A stretch of 64,000 nucleotides of DNA, from contig JAAROD010000004.1 of the NCBI GenBank assembly GCA_012274445.1, positions 1,426,001-1,490,000 on the forward strand, given 5' to 3'. Made by a program: the position numbers and the translations under genes. The notes under the pieces are model-generated. The model did no database searches. It had not been told where the DNA came from and saw nothing but the letters and a program-made list of their open reading frames with translations. Origin of the DNA: Sclerotiophoma versabilis. Taxonomy: Eukaryota; Ascomycota; Dothideomycetes; Pleosporales; Didymellaceae. This document shows, piece by piece, positions 1 to 11,744 of this stretch (position 1 is its first letter; the number at the start of each line of letters is the position of its first letter).

Positions 1-214
1 GCCACCGACCCTGGCCCGTGATGACGCCTATCCAAGCCGCCGTCGGCTTCAAATGATTGCGAAGACAAAGTTCCCCGCAACGGCTGGATAATATCGTGAT
101 AAAACCAAGAAGTGCCATCCTAGCCATTCCTATCAACACTCCCCATTTTCCACGTGCTCCAAGATACCCTTTCCAACAAAGATTCTTTGCTTTGCACCAT
201 CGCAGGATATCACA

Positions 215-1359
215 ATGGGCAAGAAGCGCGTTCTCATCTCCTACGGCGTTGATGTTGATGCTGTTGCGGGATGGCTGGGGTCATATGGAGGTGAAGACAG
301 TACCAGCGACATCAGCCGAGGAATCTTTGCCGGTACTGTAGGCACACAGCGACTTTTGAAGATGTTCAAGAAGGTATGGGAAACACTTTGAAGTACCCTT
401 TAGGAACACACCTGACTGAAGAAGTACAACATCCAAACGACGTGGTTCATCCCAGGGCATAGCTTGGAGACGTTTCCCGAAGACATGGCAGCAGTACGCG
501 ATGCTGGTCACGAGATTGGGTTGCACGGATACAGCCACGAGAACCCAGTAGACATGACAATTGAACAGCAGCGAGATATCCTTGACAAGACATATCGCAT
601 GCTTACCGAATTTGCTGGAAAACCGCCCCGAGGAAGTGTTGCACCATGGTGAGTAAGCGCGATTAGATGTCTTAGATAGGACACTGAGGACTGTACAGGT
701 GGGAGACTAGCCGTGAAGGTGCCGAGCTGTTGCTATCCTACGGTATCGAATATGATCACAGTATGAGCCATCATGACTGTCAGGCTTATTACCTCAGGAC
801 GGATGATTCCTGGACAAAGATCGACTACACCAAGAAAGCAAAGGAATGGATGAAACCATTGGTAAAGGGTCAAGACACAGGCCTGGTAGAGATACCCGCA
901 AACTGGTATCTGGACGATCTCCCACCTCACATGTTCATCAAGGGTGCACCCAACAGTCATGGCTTTGTCAATGCACGAGACACCGAAGACCTGTGGCGTG
1001 ACCACTTCGACTACTTCTACAGGGAACACGACGAGTTCATCTTCGTAAGTTTACCAATGCATATTGCGAGCAGTTTTGCATCGGCTAACAAATGGTTATA
1101 GCCCATCACCATTCATCCAGATGTTTCTGGCAGACCACATCTACTGTTGATGCACGAAAGGCAAGCATTGGCCCCATGGGCTGGAATCCAACGAGTCTAA
1201 CAATACCTTAGGCTGATCGAGCACTTCATGAAGCACGAGGGCGTGGAGTTTGTCACAATGGAAGAGATTGCAGATGAATTCAAGAAGAAGAACGCACCGC
1301 CTGAGGGAGCTTTGATGCCCGCTGAGGCAGGACTAAAGCTGAAGGAAAAGCCCCTGTAG
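215..1359 (+). CDS. Polysaccharide deacetylase, HpPgdA-like CE4 family (311 aa)
   Basis: Predicted NodB-fold metal-dependent deacetylase of N-acetylated sugars, close to the HpPgdA-like branch of carbohydrate esterase family 4. Exons by eye: 215-373, 425-648 (or from 422), 699-1044, 1102-1160, 1212-1359; 312 codons including the stop. The product starts MGKKRVLISYGVDVDA, giving the Asp pair of NodB motif 1. HGYSHENP supplies the metal-binding His-x3-His, and PPRGSVAPW matches motif 3. There is no signal peptide, so a cytosolic role is likely, as in PuuE/PgdA-like fungal proteins. The last intron (1161-1211) uses a GC donor: only a splice at that GC joins CAC GAA AG to G CTG ATC in frame. True substrate unknown; family call firm. 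Confidence 0.88.
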
Positions 1360-1898
1360 ATTCCAAGACATACATGTCCCCACTTTGGTTTCGAAATGCC
1401 CAGACTTTGTGACAGCAGGAGATGGAGGCTCTAAAGTTGCCCAACCTGGTTACTTCGGCAAACCTGCCGGGTTTGCACGTGAAATATCTTTCACCAATCC
1501 CTTCAATGACACATGCCTACGTGAAAATGAATCTGGTTGTGGAGCGCGGTGTGGCATCTAGATACCAAGATAGAAGCTTCATATCGCTGACCGGAAGCCC
1601 CTGCCCGATCGGCAATTTCCCTACCACGTTGCTCGCTTCTTGGACCGGGGTATCCGTTGGGGCAACTCAATACTGACTCCTGTCCACATTGGAGCACAAA
1701 TCCACTATCTACCCCGATACAGCGGGGCAGTCCCACATGCCCCGGATTTTCCCAGTGTGCGCGTGCTATCAGGACGTGGGCGGTATCTGCATTGTACCAG
1801 AGCGACGGTATATATGTCTATCTACAGCGTTTGCATTGAACATCGTTCATCATCATCGCATCGTCAATCACTTCTTCTCCTGCTTGCACATACCCATC
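1360..1898. other. Intergenic, deacetylase to permease
   Basis: Holds the 3' end of the deacetylase and the promoter and leader of the permease. Short open frames here lack conserved motifs and splice logic. I see no further gene. Confidence 0.5.
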
Positions 1899-3399
1899 AT
1901 GTCGAACGAAAAGCATGAAGACATCATCGAACCGGCTCAGAGTAGCACCGATAGCATTAACTTAGGGAAAGCCGACCTCGAAGATGGTGAAGTGTTCAGG
2001 ACAGGAGAGGGTCTCGTCGATTTCCGAACCGTGTCGTGGATTCACTCATCTGTGATCTTTTTGAAGCGTGAGTGCAGCTACGCTCCGCATACCATTCTAC
2101 AGCGCTGACAAAGGGGCGCGTAGTCATCTTCGCAACTGGTGTTCTTACTATCCCATCCGCAATGTTCACCCTCGGAGCTCTTCCAGGTGCCATCAATGTA
2201 CTTGGTTGGCAGTTCCTGAACACCTGGTGTGCCCTCGTCCAGGGACAATTCAAAGCCAACCACCCTGGATGCCACAGCATTGCTGATATGGGCCAACTCG
2301 TAGGCGGAAGAGTCGTCAAGGAGATCACAGGGGTCCTCTTCCTGTTGGCTTTCATCATCGTCGGAGCGTCCGGGATGGTAGGTGTCTCAACCGCTTTGAA
2401 CGCTCTATCGAACCATTCTCTCTGCACAAACTACTTCTCTATCATCGCAGCTATCATGGTCGGCTCATGTGCGAGTGTTCGAAGGTTTGAGAAGCTTACA
2501 TGGATAACTTGGGCTGGCTTTGCTTCAGTGTTCATCGCCGTATTCATTGTCGTGTAAGTATTTCCGATTTTCAAATTGCGACTCCCTGCTTACGAAACAA
2601 CAGGGTCGGAGTTACCACACTCGATCGCCCGGCTGCAGCGCCTCAGACCGGTGACTACGAGTTCGGATACCACGTGATCGCTAGCCCAACATTTGCTGCT
2701 GGAATTACTGCGGCTTCCACGATTTTCTGCTCAGGTGCTGGAACATCAGCGTTCCTGCCAGTCATGTCTGAGATGAAAAACCCCAAGGAATACTCAAAGG
2801 CGGTCAGTGTATGCATGGGCATCGTCACAGCCGCATACCTCTCTTTCAGTCTGGTCGTCTATAAGTACTGTGGCCAGTGGGTTGCGTCTCCCTCACTTGG
2901 CAGCGCTGGACCCATGGTTAAGAAAATTGCTTACGGTATAGGCCTTATCGGTCTTTGCGTCAGTGGTGCACTATATGTCCATGTCAGTGCAAAGTACGTA
3001 TTTGTCCGCATACTCCGAAAATCCAGACACCTTCAGGCCAACACCCTTGTCCACTGGGGAACCTGGTTCGGGTGCATAGCGAGTATGAGCATCGTCAGCT
3101 TCTTGATCGCTTCGGGAGTACCTATCTTCAACTATCTACTCTCGCTGGCGGGCAGTATCGCGTTCGCTCCTTTGGCATTGGGTCTGCCCGGCTGGCTCTG
3201 GATCTACGACCACCCCGATTACTGGCGAGGCAACCTTTGGAGGAAAACCTTGTATGGACTCCATATCATTCTAATTCTCATTTCAGCGTTCTTGACAGTC
3301 GGTGGAACGTACGGAGTCATCGTGCAGATCATGGATGCGTACAAAGATGGCTCTATTGATTCGGCCTTCTCCTGTGCGGATAATAGTAACTCATCCTGA
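1899..3399 (+). CDS. Amino acid permease, AAAP/Aa_trans family (464 aa)
   Basis: Plasma-membrane amino acid/proton symporter of the fungal Mtr-like (N amino acid transport system) group. Three exons: 1899-2067, 2124-2553, 2604-3399 (465 codons). The charged cytosolic N-terminus (MSNEKHEDIIEPAQ) precedes the typical first helix; after the first splice the sequence reads LKLIFATGVLTIPS, the unwound first-helix region of the family. About 11 hydrophobic segments follow, including FCSGAGTSAFLPVMSEM and VPIFNYLLSLAGSIAF. The introns of 56 and 50 nt have normal GT-AG ends. The substrate cannot be read from sequence; neutral or aromatic amino acids are typical of the Mtr branch. Confidence 0.88.
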
Positions 3400-3860
3400 A
3401 CATTATAGAGAACATCTATAGATTTTTTTAGGTCCCAGTAGTTTTCCAAATACTTCTACGTTTTGAATACGTGCGTTTAAGGTGTTGACGTGACTACATT
3501 GTTGTATGTAAAGGTGTACCGGCTGAACCTACCATCCTTGTTCGGCTTTCGGAACCGTTCCGCCGCGGCAATGCTACCCCGTGGGGCAGCGACTTCCCCA
3601 GCCGATCTCACGATCTCGGCGAGTATCGGACCTAAAGTCGCTGTTATTAATGATCAGTTTGTTCAAGAAGTGTCGAGTTGTATCCCATTGGTTCTCTTTT
3701 CCAGTCGAGTTCCTCGCTACGCCGCTATCTTGCCGAGCTACATATCCGAGCGTTATCCCCGCAACGCAACTGCCGAATCGACACATCTCTGAAAGCAGAG
3801 CAACCTGTACACTCAATCACCGGCTCATAATCGACTACCACAACGGCTTCCGATACCACG
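3400..3860. other. Intergenic, permease to acetoacetyl-CoA synthetase
   Basis: Short frames on both strands overlap each other here and show no conserved motif. Taken as terminator and promoter space. Confidence 0.5.
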
Positions 3861-6465
3861 ATGCCACGAAAGTTATGGCAGCACCCAGACCCTAAGTCGA
3901 CGGCTATGTGGAAGTTCATGCAGTCAGCCAATCAAAAGAGAAGGCTGAATATGCAGGTAAGTTGACGTCCAAACCCAACATTGCTCAAGGGCACTACTAT
4001 CTGGAGGAGTATTTTGCCTGTTTGGTAGAACTGGAGAACAGAATCTATATAGTCTTCAGAGGTTTCCTCATGTCGCGAGTTGCCTGCAGACTGACAATGA
4101 AGTCCCCCTACATCTTTGGATTTGTATCTGGCTTAAGAAAGAGCGGATCTGCTGAAGAGACGAAAAGCTCCTCCACATAGCGCAGCCATATGAAAATGCG
4201 CCAGGGTCGCTTACACATATGCCTTCTAGACATTCCGTAAGTTGTATGATTGGAGCGTGGGCGACAACCGCACCGATTTCTGGGAAGATATGTGGGATGC
4301 TAGCGGATTGATCTACGAAGGAAGTTACAGCAAGGTTCGTTCATCTACGACAAGGCTCCTTTTGTGAGACGCACCGGTTGGACACAAGTCGGACTTCAAC
4401 AACCAAGAACACTGCGACCGCAGGGTCTTAGTCTTTCCCAACCCCCATTGAATCCCTCCTGCTGACAAGAAGGACAGGTTGTCGACACTTCAAAGCCCAT
4501 GGACAGTATACCGCAATGGTTCGAAGGGACCCGATTGAATTTCGCCGAGAACATTTTGTACTCCGCTTCAGCCTCAGATCCGTCGAAACGAACCACGGAG
4601 CGCAAAGAAGACACCAAAATCGCTCTGACAGAAGTGCGCGAGGGCAACACCGAGGTCCGCCACTTATCGTGGGGTGAGCTCAGACGAAGAGTTGCCATAC
4701 TCGCGAACGCCCTCCGTGCAAAAGGTGTCAAGAAAGGAGACAGAGTTGCAGTCGTTGCAAGCACCAGTTTTGACACCTTCATCACGTTCATGGCCATTGT
4801 GAGCATAGGAGGTCTCTTCAGTTCCAGCAGCACAGATATGGGAACCAAAGGCATCTTGGAGAGACTGTTGCAAATCAAGCCTGTATACGTCTTTGTCGAT
4901 GACTGGACCGTTTACAATGGAAAGACCATGGATCTACGGCCAAAGATCAAAGAGATTGTAGAGGGCATGGCGGGAGTGACTGAGTTCAAGGAAATTGTTA
5001 CGCAGCCGCGTTTTCCAGGAAGACCAGCAAGTTTAGAAGGTGTACCGCGCACCGTTACTCTCGAAGACTTCGTGAAGGCCTCCAGGGATAACGAAAGCTT
5101 AAAGTTCGAAAGAGTAGCTTACAGAGATCCTTTCCTCATCGTGTACTCTAGTGGCACTACGGGCGTGCCTAAATGTATCGTGCACTCTACTGGTGGCGTC
5201 TTGATCAGCGTAACCAAAGAAGGCAAACTGCATCGCGAGATGGGCCCTGACAATGTAGTATTACAGTATACAACAGTAAGAATTCGAGCATATTCTCAAT
5301 GGCAGGAGCTTACTATCGACAGACCGGTTGGATCATGTACCTCGTCTCTGTACAATGCTGTCTTTTTGGCAGTCGATCCGTACTATACGATGGCTCACCT
5401 TTCATCCCATCAGCACAGAAGTTTCTGTCCATCATAGAAGACCAGCGCGTTACTGACTTCGGTACGTCGCCTCGCTTCCTCCAGGAGCTCCAGAAACGCG
5501 ACATTGTCCCGAAGAACCTCTTCGATCTGTCGACTCTGCGCTCCGTATGCACAACTGGCATGGTTTTGTCGGATTCACAATTCGAGTGGTTTTATGATGT
5601 TGGCTTCCCGTCAACAGTCCACCTGCGCAACATCTCAGGAGGTACAGATCTCGCTGGCTGCTTCGGTATCGAAAATCCGTTAGAGCCTGTCTACATTGGA
5701 GGTTGTCAGGGCCCCTGTTTGGGCACGAAACTAGAAGTCTTCGACAGCACCATCGAAGATGGTCCCGGCAAGGCTGTACCACAGGGCGAGCCGGGTGAAC
5801 TCGTTGCGACTGCCTCCTTCCCCAACCAGCCCGTATTCTTTTGGGGAGACGAGAGCGGCGAGCGCTATCAGAATGCTTACTACAAGCGCTTCCCACATGT
5901 TTGGACGCATGGCGACTTCATTCAGATCCATCCTACAACTGGTCAAGTTTTATTCTTGGGTCGTGCGGATGGCGTGTTGAACCCTAGCGGCGTACGATTC
6001 GGTTCTGCCGAGATCTACTCAGTAATCGAGACGTACTTTCCGGAAGTCGCCGATAGCATCTGCGTAGGGCAGCGCCGGCCGCAGGACAACGATGAAAGCG
6101 TGATGTTGTTCTTGAAGATGAATGATGGACGCGAATACACGGAAGACCTCGTAAAGCGAATCAAAGACCAAATTGCGAGCGAACGAAGTCGGAGACATGT
6201 ACCTAAGTACGTGTTCCAGACGTGGGACATCCCGGTGAGTGCCTCCACAATAGCTTATAAGATGACTGCTAACGCGCCACAGACGACTGTCAATCTGAAG
6301 AAGGTAGAATTGCCAGTCAAACAGATCGTGTCTGGCAAGACCATCAAACCCAGTGGTACTCTGGCGAACCCGGAGAGCTTGAAGTACTATGAGCAGTTTG
6401 CAAAGGACGGGGTATTGCAGGGAGCAGAGAAGGGAGGTGCATCGCAGTTCAAGAGCAAGCTGTAG
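3861..6465 (+). CDS. AACS: Acetoacetyl-CoA synthetase (697 aa)
   Basis: ANL-superfamily ligase that activates acetoacetate to acetoacetyl-CoA with ATP. Exons: 3861-3956, 4230-4334, 4478-5275, 5323-6234, 6283-6465; every exon is phase 0 and they total 698 codons, the usual family length. Evidence: N-terminal PRKLWQHPDP and WFEGTRLNFAENIL, the phosphate-binding YSSGTTGVPK (about residue 290), LRNISGGTD, THGDFIQIHP, and the late VSGKTIKPSGTL, which is characteristic of AACS rather than acetyl-CoA synthetase. The first intron (273 nt) is long for this window, but the flanking exons join in a family-typical way (MQ/TFRKLYDWS). The protein ends KSKL, so SKL is a canonical PTS1 peroxisomal signal; that location is inferred. 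The last intron (48 nt) is in frame and contains no stop. Confidence 0.93.
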
Positions 6466-7645
6466 AATACTGCACGATGCAATATGATTTTTTTCTAGCG
6501 CGTCAACTCCTATGTATACGTAGTAGATGAATTGTCATGGTTACGCAGATTCTATGCCTTCTTTTGCGATTTATATTGGTGACTACGGGCAGCCACACAT
6601 GCCAATCTCGGCCATCTCTTCGACAGCAAGTGCGCGCATCCAAAGTGTGCAGCAGGTTCTGGAGTTGGGGAAGTTACAGCTTATGGATTTGCTTCTGCAG
6701 CATTGTCGTGCTCAGACTTCGCACCTGACTTGTTGTTTCGTTATAGGCTGACTGCAGACCGTGGTCCAATCATCAACCTCACATTTCCAATTTCCCCTCA
6801 GGCATACTTCCTGCCTCAATGGACCAATGATACCCCCACGCCTTACTAACATAGTGTTGCGCGGCCTATATTGTTGTGGCTCCGTTATTTAATCCTGGTT
6901 CTCAAGCCCACGGTTACTTGGTCCATTTTCGGAGGCGGTACATTCCTCTTTCGGAAGTCCACGTCCAGGCGTGCACCCATGCTCAATCGCTAAACGTGAC
7001 GCGTAAACTGTGACAGTTGACATACAGGCGATGATAGACGTCATTTCCGACTAAATGTAGCCTTCTTAGTGTCCTTCGCGCTTTTGCTGCACCGTACAGA
7101 CTACTCTATAGCCACCAAAAGCCATCCTACAGCTCAGAGTAGTCCCTCAGTAACCCTATGAAAGAGATGTCATGGGACTTCGCCGCGTGTAGAGCCATTG
7201 AAAAGCTTTGAAGCATCTAGAGCCTCTGACGCGGCCTAAGCCCATCGTAATCCCAACAGCGATCGGTAGCAAACGGCAGATTTTTCCGGTGTCCTTTCAT
7301 TCGTGAAGGCAACAACTTGGTTGACTTCTCAATCATCTGGTAGACGATAAAGAGAGTATGAGTTCGTCGTCAAATCCATCATTAGCCGGATCCTTACGAC
7401 TCTTTGGGTCTCTGGACTTGCGCGTCGCTGTAACTCTGGTTTAGATTATTTTTTCAATAGAGAAACGACAACGTACAGAGACGTTAAACTATACTTACGG
7501 GGACATACCAGATAATGATGGACAATTTAAGTAGACCTCTTGCAAGCCCCTCTTTAGAGTTTCATCCATCTCTTCTTATATCTGCCACACACTGACACAC
7601 CACCTCTTGTCACCTAAAGAACCAATACACCATTACACCTTCAAC
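6466..7645. other. Intergenic, 1.2 kb
   Basis: No open frame with conserved motifs or intron-exon structure on either strand. The last 100 bases form the leader of the next gene. Confidence 0.5.
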
Positions 7646-8358
7646 ATGTCCGACTACAGTAAGTATCCCAACATCCTGAAGGTATTCTGGGTTTTGTGTA
7701 GTATAGTTTTGTTGTGCTCCATGCCGTTCTATCTTCTTTTTACGTCTTTCTGCTGTTTGTGCTGATCGCTGACATACTTCTAGCCAACGAGATTATGGCG
7801 ATAAGAGCAGAAGCTCATGCTACACATGGTGTCGAACTCATACCATTCCAGAGCGATGAAGAGGTACGTGTACTCCTTCAAGCTGTCGCGTGCCCTGCTA
7901 ACACCGCACAGCTTGTCAACTTCTGGATTGCTGGCTGGAGACTCGCCTCTCCTGGCGAGCAAAAAGCAAAGTGGGTCAGGAATTTCTCTGATGTAGCAGA
8001 TTCTGCAGCGTGGTCCTGTTCGCTTTCAGGAGAGGAAGGTTTCTTGGTCCTCGATGAGCTCGCCCGCTCACGCGCCTCCTCAAGTGCCCAAGATTCCTCT
8101 CCTAGCGAGGATGTTGCCAGTTCCACTCCGGAGTGGCTTAACTCTCTCTCTCCCTCGTCTACTTCATCACGGTCAAAGCCCGAAAGGCGTGGTCGTAAGC
8201 GAGGATCCGTGGACAAGGAGCCACGTGCTCCTCGCGGATCTCAGATGCACCTAACCAGGGCTGAGAAGAGTAGGCTCTGTAGGGCGAAGGAGAAGCGCCG
8301 TAAGGAGCAAGAACAGCAACAACAGCAACAGCAGCAATCCTTTCCCCCGGAAGGCTAG
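7646..8358 (+). CDS. Unrecognised protein, basic Q-rich C-terminus (179 aa)
   Basis: Not recognised. Three exons: 7646-7658, 7784-7863, 7912-8358. The 13-nt first exon ends ATG TCC GAC TAC A and joins CC AAC GAG in frame across a 125-nt intron. The second intron (48 nt, GTACGT start, GCTAAC branch-like site, CACAG end) is in frame, so a version keeping it would also be open. The folded-looking N-terminal half contains NFWIAGWRLASPGEQ. The rest is Ser-rich, then strongly basic (RRGRKRG; SRLCRAKEKRRKEQ), ending in a run of nine Gln encoded by CAG/CAA. The basic tail suggests nuclear or nucleic-acid contact, but that is a guess. Confidence 0.55.
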
Positions 8359-10185
8359 CTGTCTTTGGCGCGGTCTTCCTCTTCATCCTCTTTTTTTTTC
8401 GGTATGTCCTCAGGGTGCGGATTCCCTTCGTGGTGGCCATCGTCTCTAATCTTCCCCCATATAATCATAAAGGCTAGGAAGCCAAGAAGGACGGCGATTA
8501 TTGTTGGTGCAGCGGGATGGCGCATGGTTTTTCTTTTTCCCTCTTTCCTTTGTGGGTTGTCGATATCCTGCTCTGAGAACTTGGCACTATTTGTTGATTA
8601 GTACTTGGACCTCATGATGCGTTGTTATTTCCTTGTGTTGAAGCTGGATAGTGTTCAGAAGGAGTTTCGTGCCATATATACCCCTTGCGGCCAGTTTGAA
8701 TTTATTTGCATTGTTCCAATGATCCTCTTGAGCTTATTACTTACCCGCTATCAATATGTGTTTAAAAGTTCGCAAAAAACTATGCACTAATTGCGCTTTC
8801 TGATCACTGTGATGAAATTCGATAAATATTTGTGGTGTTGATGTTTCTGTGGGCAAGAGCCATGGGGGAAGTCACGCACATTCGGCTATTCTTGCCACTC
8901 ATTTCGCGTACATTTCCAATTACCCTCCCCTTGTTCACAGCGTTGTCACGCGCACAATTACAGATCCAGTTCATCTCGCATTCAACCTGTCATTGAAGAC
9001 CTACAGGAAATACCATGTACCATTTGATTGTTTCGTGATACACGTCAAGTTTATCAACTATAGGCTGTCTAATTCACCAGAGCCTGCTCCTCCAAGTTGA
9101 AGTGATCTCGTTGCTCGTCGATCAGCGTGACTTTAACGGAGCGACGTCCTTGTTGCATTTCTCAACAGAATACTTAATCCTTCCAGGTTGCATTCATTGA
9201 ATAAATGTCTCGCGAGTGGCCAACAGCGGACCTACATCAAGCAATAAACAGACCTTATGTTTCATCTGGAGCAACTCTCAAGCAGCGTGCCTCTTCCGAG
9301 ATCCCCTCAAAATGTACGCTGCGAAAGCTGCATGTCAGTCATCCTGTGTAAATATCGCTGGAACCCTCCAGTATCATCTCTTAGCCATTCCAATATCCAG
9401 TGCATCCATCTCAAGCTGACTGCCTCATATTTAGAAAATTGATGCTGCGAATACCTCCACACCGCATTGTCGAGCCCACAGAACCTCGCATGTGGCTCGT
9501 CTCGGACTCCAGTGTTCAACAGGGCCTTGAGACCGGCACAATGCCTGATTGCACCAGCAAAGCTCTTTGGCGACGTACACTGCATAATCGCGAATAACCC
9601 AACTCACTCTGCGAAGATCCAAGGAGGCCCTCCAGCCATGTGCCTGCGCTAATTGAATGTCAGGGCACACCCTCAGCTTCCTTTGAACAAATAGAACGAA
9701 ATGAAATGCAATACACAGCACGCGATACATGCCAATGTGTTCCTGAACCACTGGAGATCTCCAGGTCTGCTTATGGGTGCCTCACTGTCTGACCATAGCG
9801 GTCGAATCACTCTACTTATCACTTGAAGGTCAATTATCACGCCTGTAGTCATCTTGTATCTCGCATCTTGCGCTCTTTCTATCCCGACAGTGTACAATTA
9901 TGTAACATGCCAGATCCAGCAGATCCCTGCCCACATTGGATGCTCCCTGTTCAATACATGAAATACAACGATCTATTGGTATATGTGCATCGCAAAGCCG
10001 TACGATGCGCTCCAAGATGAAGCTCGCCCAGGCGCTCATTCCCTCTCAACGCTGCCCAGTTTAAACTTTAAGTGAACAGTGTGGTATAGTGTACATATGC
10101 ATATGTCTTTCCGAGGCTGAGCCAGCTCAGCTATAATGGAGCACTATGTGTCATGAACCATTGAGTAATCGAGTCAACCAGACAC
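8359..10185. other. Gene-poor 1.8 kb
   Basis: Several open frames of 60-110 codons on both strands overlap one another with no shared motif, splice pattern or family resemblance. I see no supported gene. Confidence 0.5.
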
Positions 10186-11506
10186 TTAATCCATGCCAAC
10201 GTATTTGAACCACAGCGGTCGGCAGTCTTCTCGGTTCAACCATTTCTCGCCGTCAGTGAAGCGGCCTGCAACACAACCTTTACACTTCGGGCTGCTGGGG
10301 CAGTTGAAAAAGGGAATATGTTGGTAGCCGATGTCGCGGAACCAGTGGATCTTGTTCTTGTCCTCGAACAGACCGAGTGCAACGCTGTGCACTGGCGCAT
10401 CACCCCAGCGCTCGTAGAAGAAGCCGCCGGCGCGGTCGAGGTGATCGAAGTAGTCGCGGTACTTCTTGCTGCGCCAGAAGCTCAGGTCACCGATCTCAAA
10501 GTTGGACCAGAAGTGACATGTCGAGTATCCGTTCGCCTTTTTGTTGTTCTCCGGCCGCCTGTCACCATCTTCCAACCACTCGCGTGCGTTGTTCGGGTGT
10601 ACGTAGTCTGGGTGATCCTCGAGGAACTTCTTCGTCTCGGGCCATAGGGTTGCGACACTCTCGGCACTATCGTAGATGTTGATGTTGAAGCCGTAGGTCT
10701 TGTTGTGGTCCTGCATCCATGCAAAAACATCGTAATCGACATCGCAGAAGAAGTGGACATTTGGTTCGACCCGCCAGTAGTACTGCACGTCTTTCAGTGC
10801 TGGGTGCTCGCTGAACATGCCGCTATTCCATCTACACATCTGGTGGTATGACTTCTTGTCCATGTATTGTACTTTCTGCGCTTTGAGGAGAGAGACGGAT
10901 TCTTGGTAAAGATCTTCGTTAATCCACGATGGAACATCCCAGTGTTCGGCGGGAACAAGCTCTGGTAAAGAAAACGTCAGCAGTAGCACCGCAATGCCAG
11001 CATATTTTGATACGTACCATATCGCACCTCCGCCTTTGTCGCTGCGCGTGTTCTCGTCTTGAACTCATCGGTGAACGGTTTGTCGTTGAAAAAAGTCCAT
11101 GGGTAGTTGAACTTGTGGTTCCACGTCCTTTCGAGATCTTGCATGCTCTGAAGCATGTCTTCAAGCTCCTCATTGCGTACCAGGCTCAGAATAGTAGCGT
11201 TGATGCGTGCGCTGTTCGGGTTGTTCGGAGCATAGTTGTTTCCGTCGACTCGTCGCAGAGGCTCTGGAGGCTCTCCCGATGCTGTGCGTCCGTGTAAGCT
11301 ACTGCATCATAGTGGAAGAGCGCTTCTCGTGTAGACTTACGATCTAATTGTGGGTCGTGGTCCCATTGCCCATCTTTCGACAGCGGAACTTTGGTCGGTA
11401 CCTGCAGCTCACCTGCAGACGGCGTGTTCAAGATCCTGACGAACAAGAAGATGAAGACACATAGCGTGGCGCCGGCCAGGATGCGCATGCTCTTCGGCAG
11501 CGCCAT
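10186..11506 (-). CDS. GT15 alpha-1,2-mannosyltransferase, KRE2/MNT1/KTR family (401 aa)
   Basis: Golgi type II membrane enzyme adding alpha-1,2-mannose from GDP-mannose to O- and N-glycans of secreted and wall proteins. Exons on the minus strand: 11506-11341, 11281-11018, 10961-10186 (402 codons). A short N-terminal tail precedes one signal-anchor helix (ILAGATLCVFIFLFVRIL). GT15 landmarks follow in order: ARINATILSLVRNEEL, WTFFNDKPFTDEF, YYWRVEPNVHFFCD, and CHFWSNFEIGDLSFWRS at about residues 292-308, which carries the conserved active-site Glu (about 299). The protein ends RPLWFKYVGMD. It is divergent from the gamma-tubulin complex gene with 238 bp between start codons. Confidence 0.94.
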
Positions 11507-11744
11507 GGTGTATTAAGGGTGCAGTGAGGCAGGGAAGTAAACATTGTCCCATCTTGCGAAGATGGCATGCGAGTCGTCGATAGGTTTCACTTGCTGGGTT
11601 GCGTAATGGGCCAAGCCACATCGGGGAAAGCGTGCCGGCAGCAAGCGGTGCTCGTCAACCCAACGCGTGCAACCACAACAGCCTCACGCCGCCAAAAGTC
11701 AACAAATGGAAGCCCGATGAGCTTCAGACTAAGGGCACGTCGAC
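11507..11744. promoter_or_regulatory. Shared divergent promoter, GT15 and GCP5-like genes
   Basis: The 238 bp between two opposed start codons must hold both core promoters. I could not assign specific factor sites. Confidence 0.5.
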
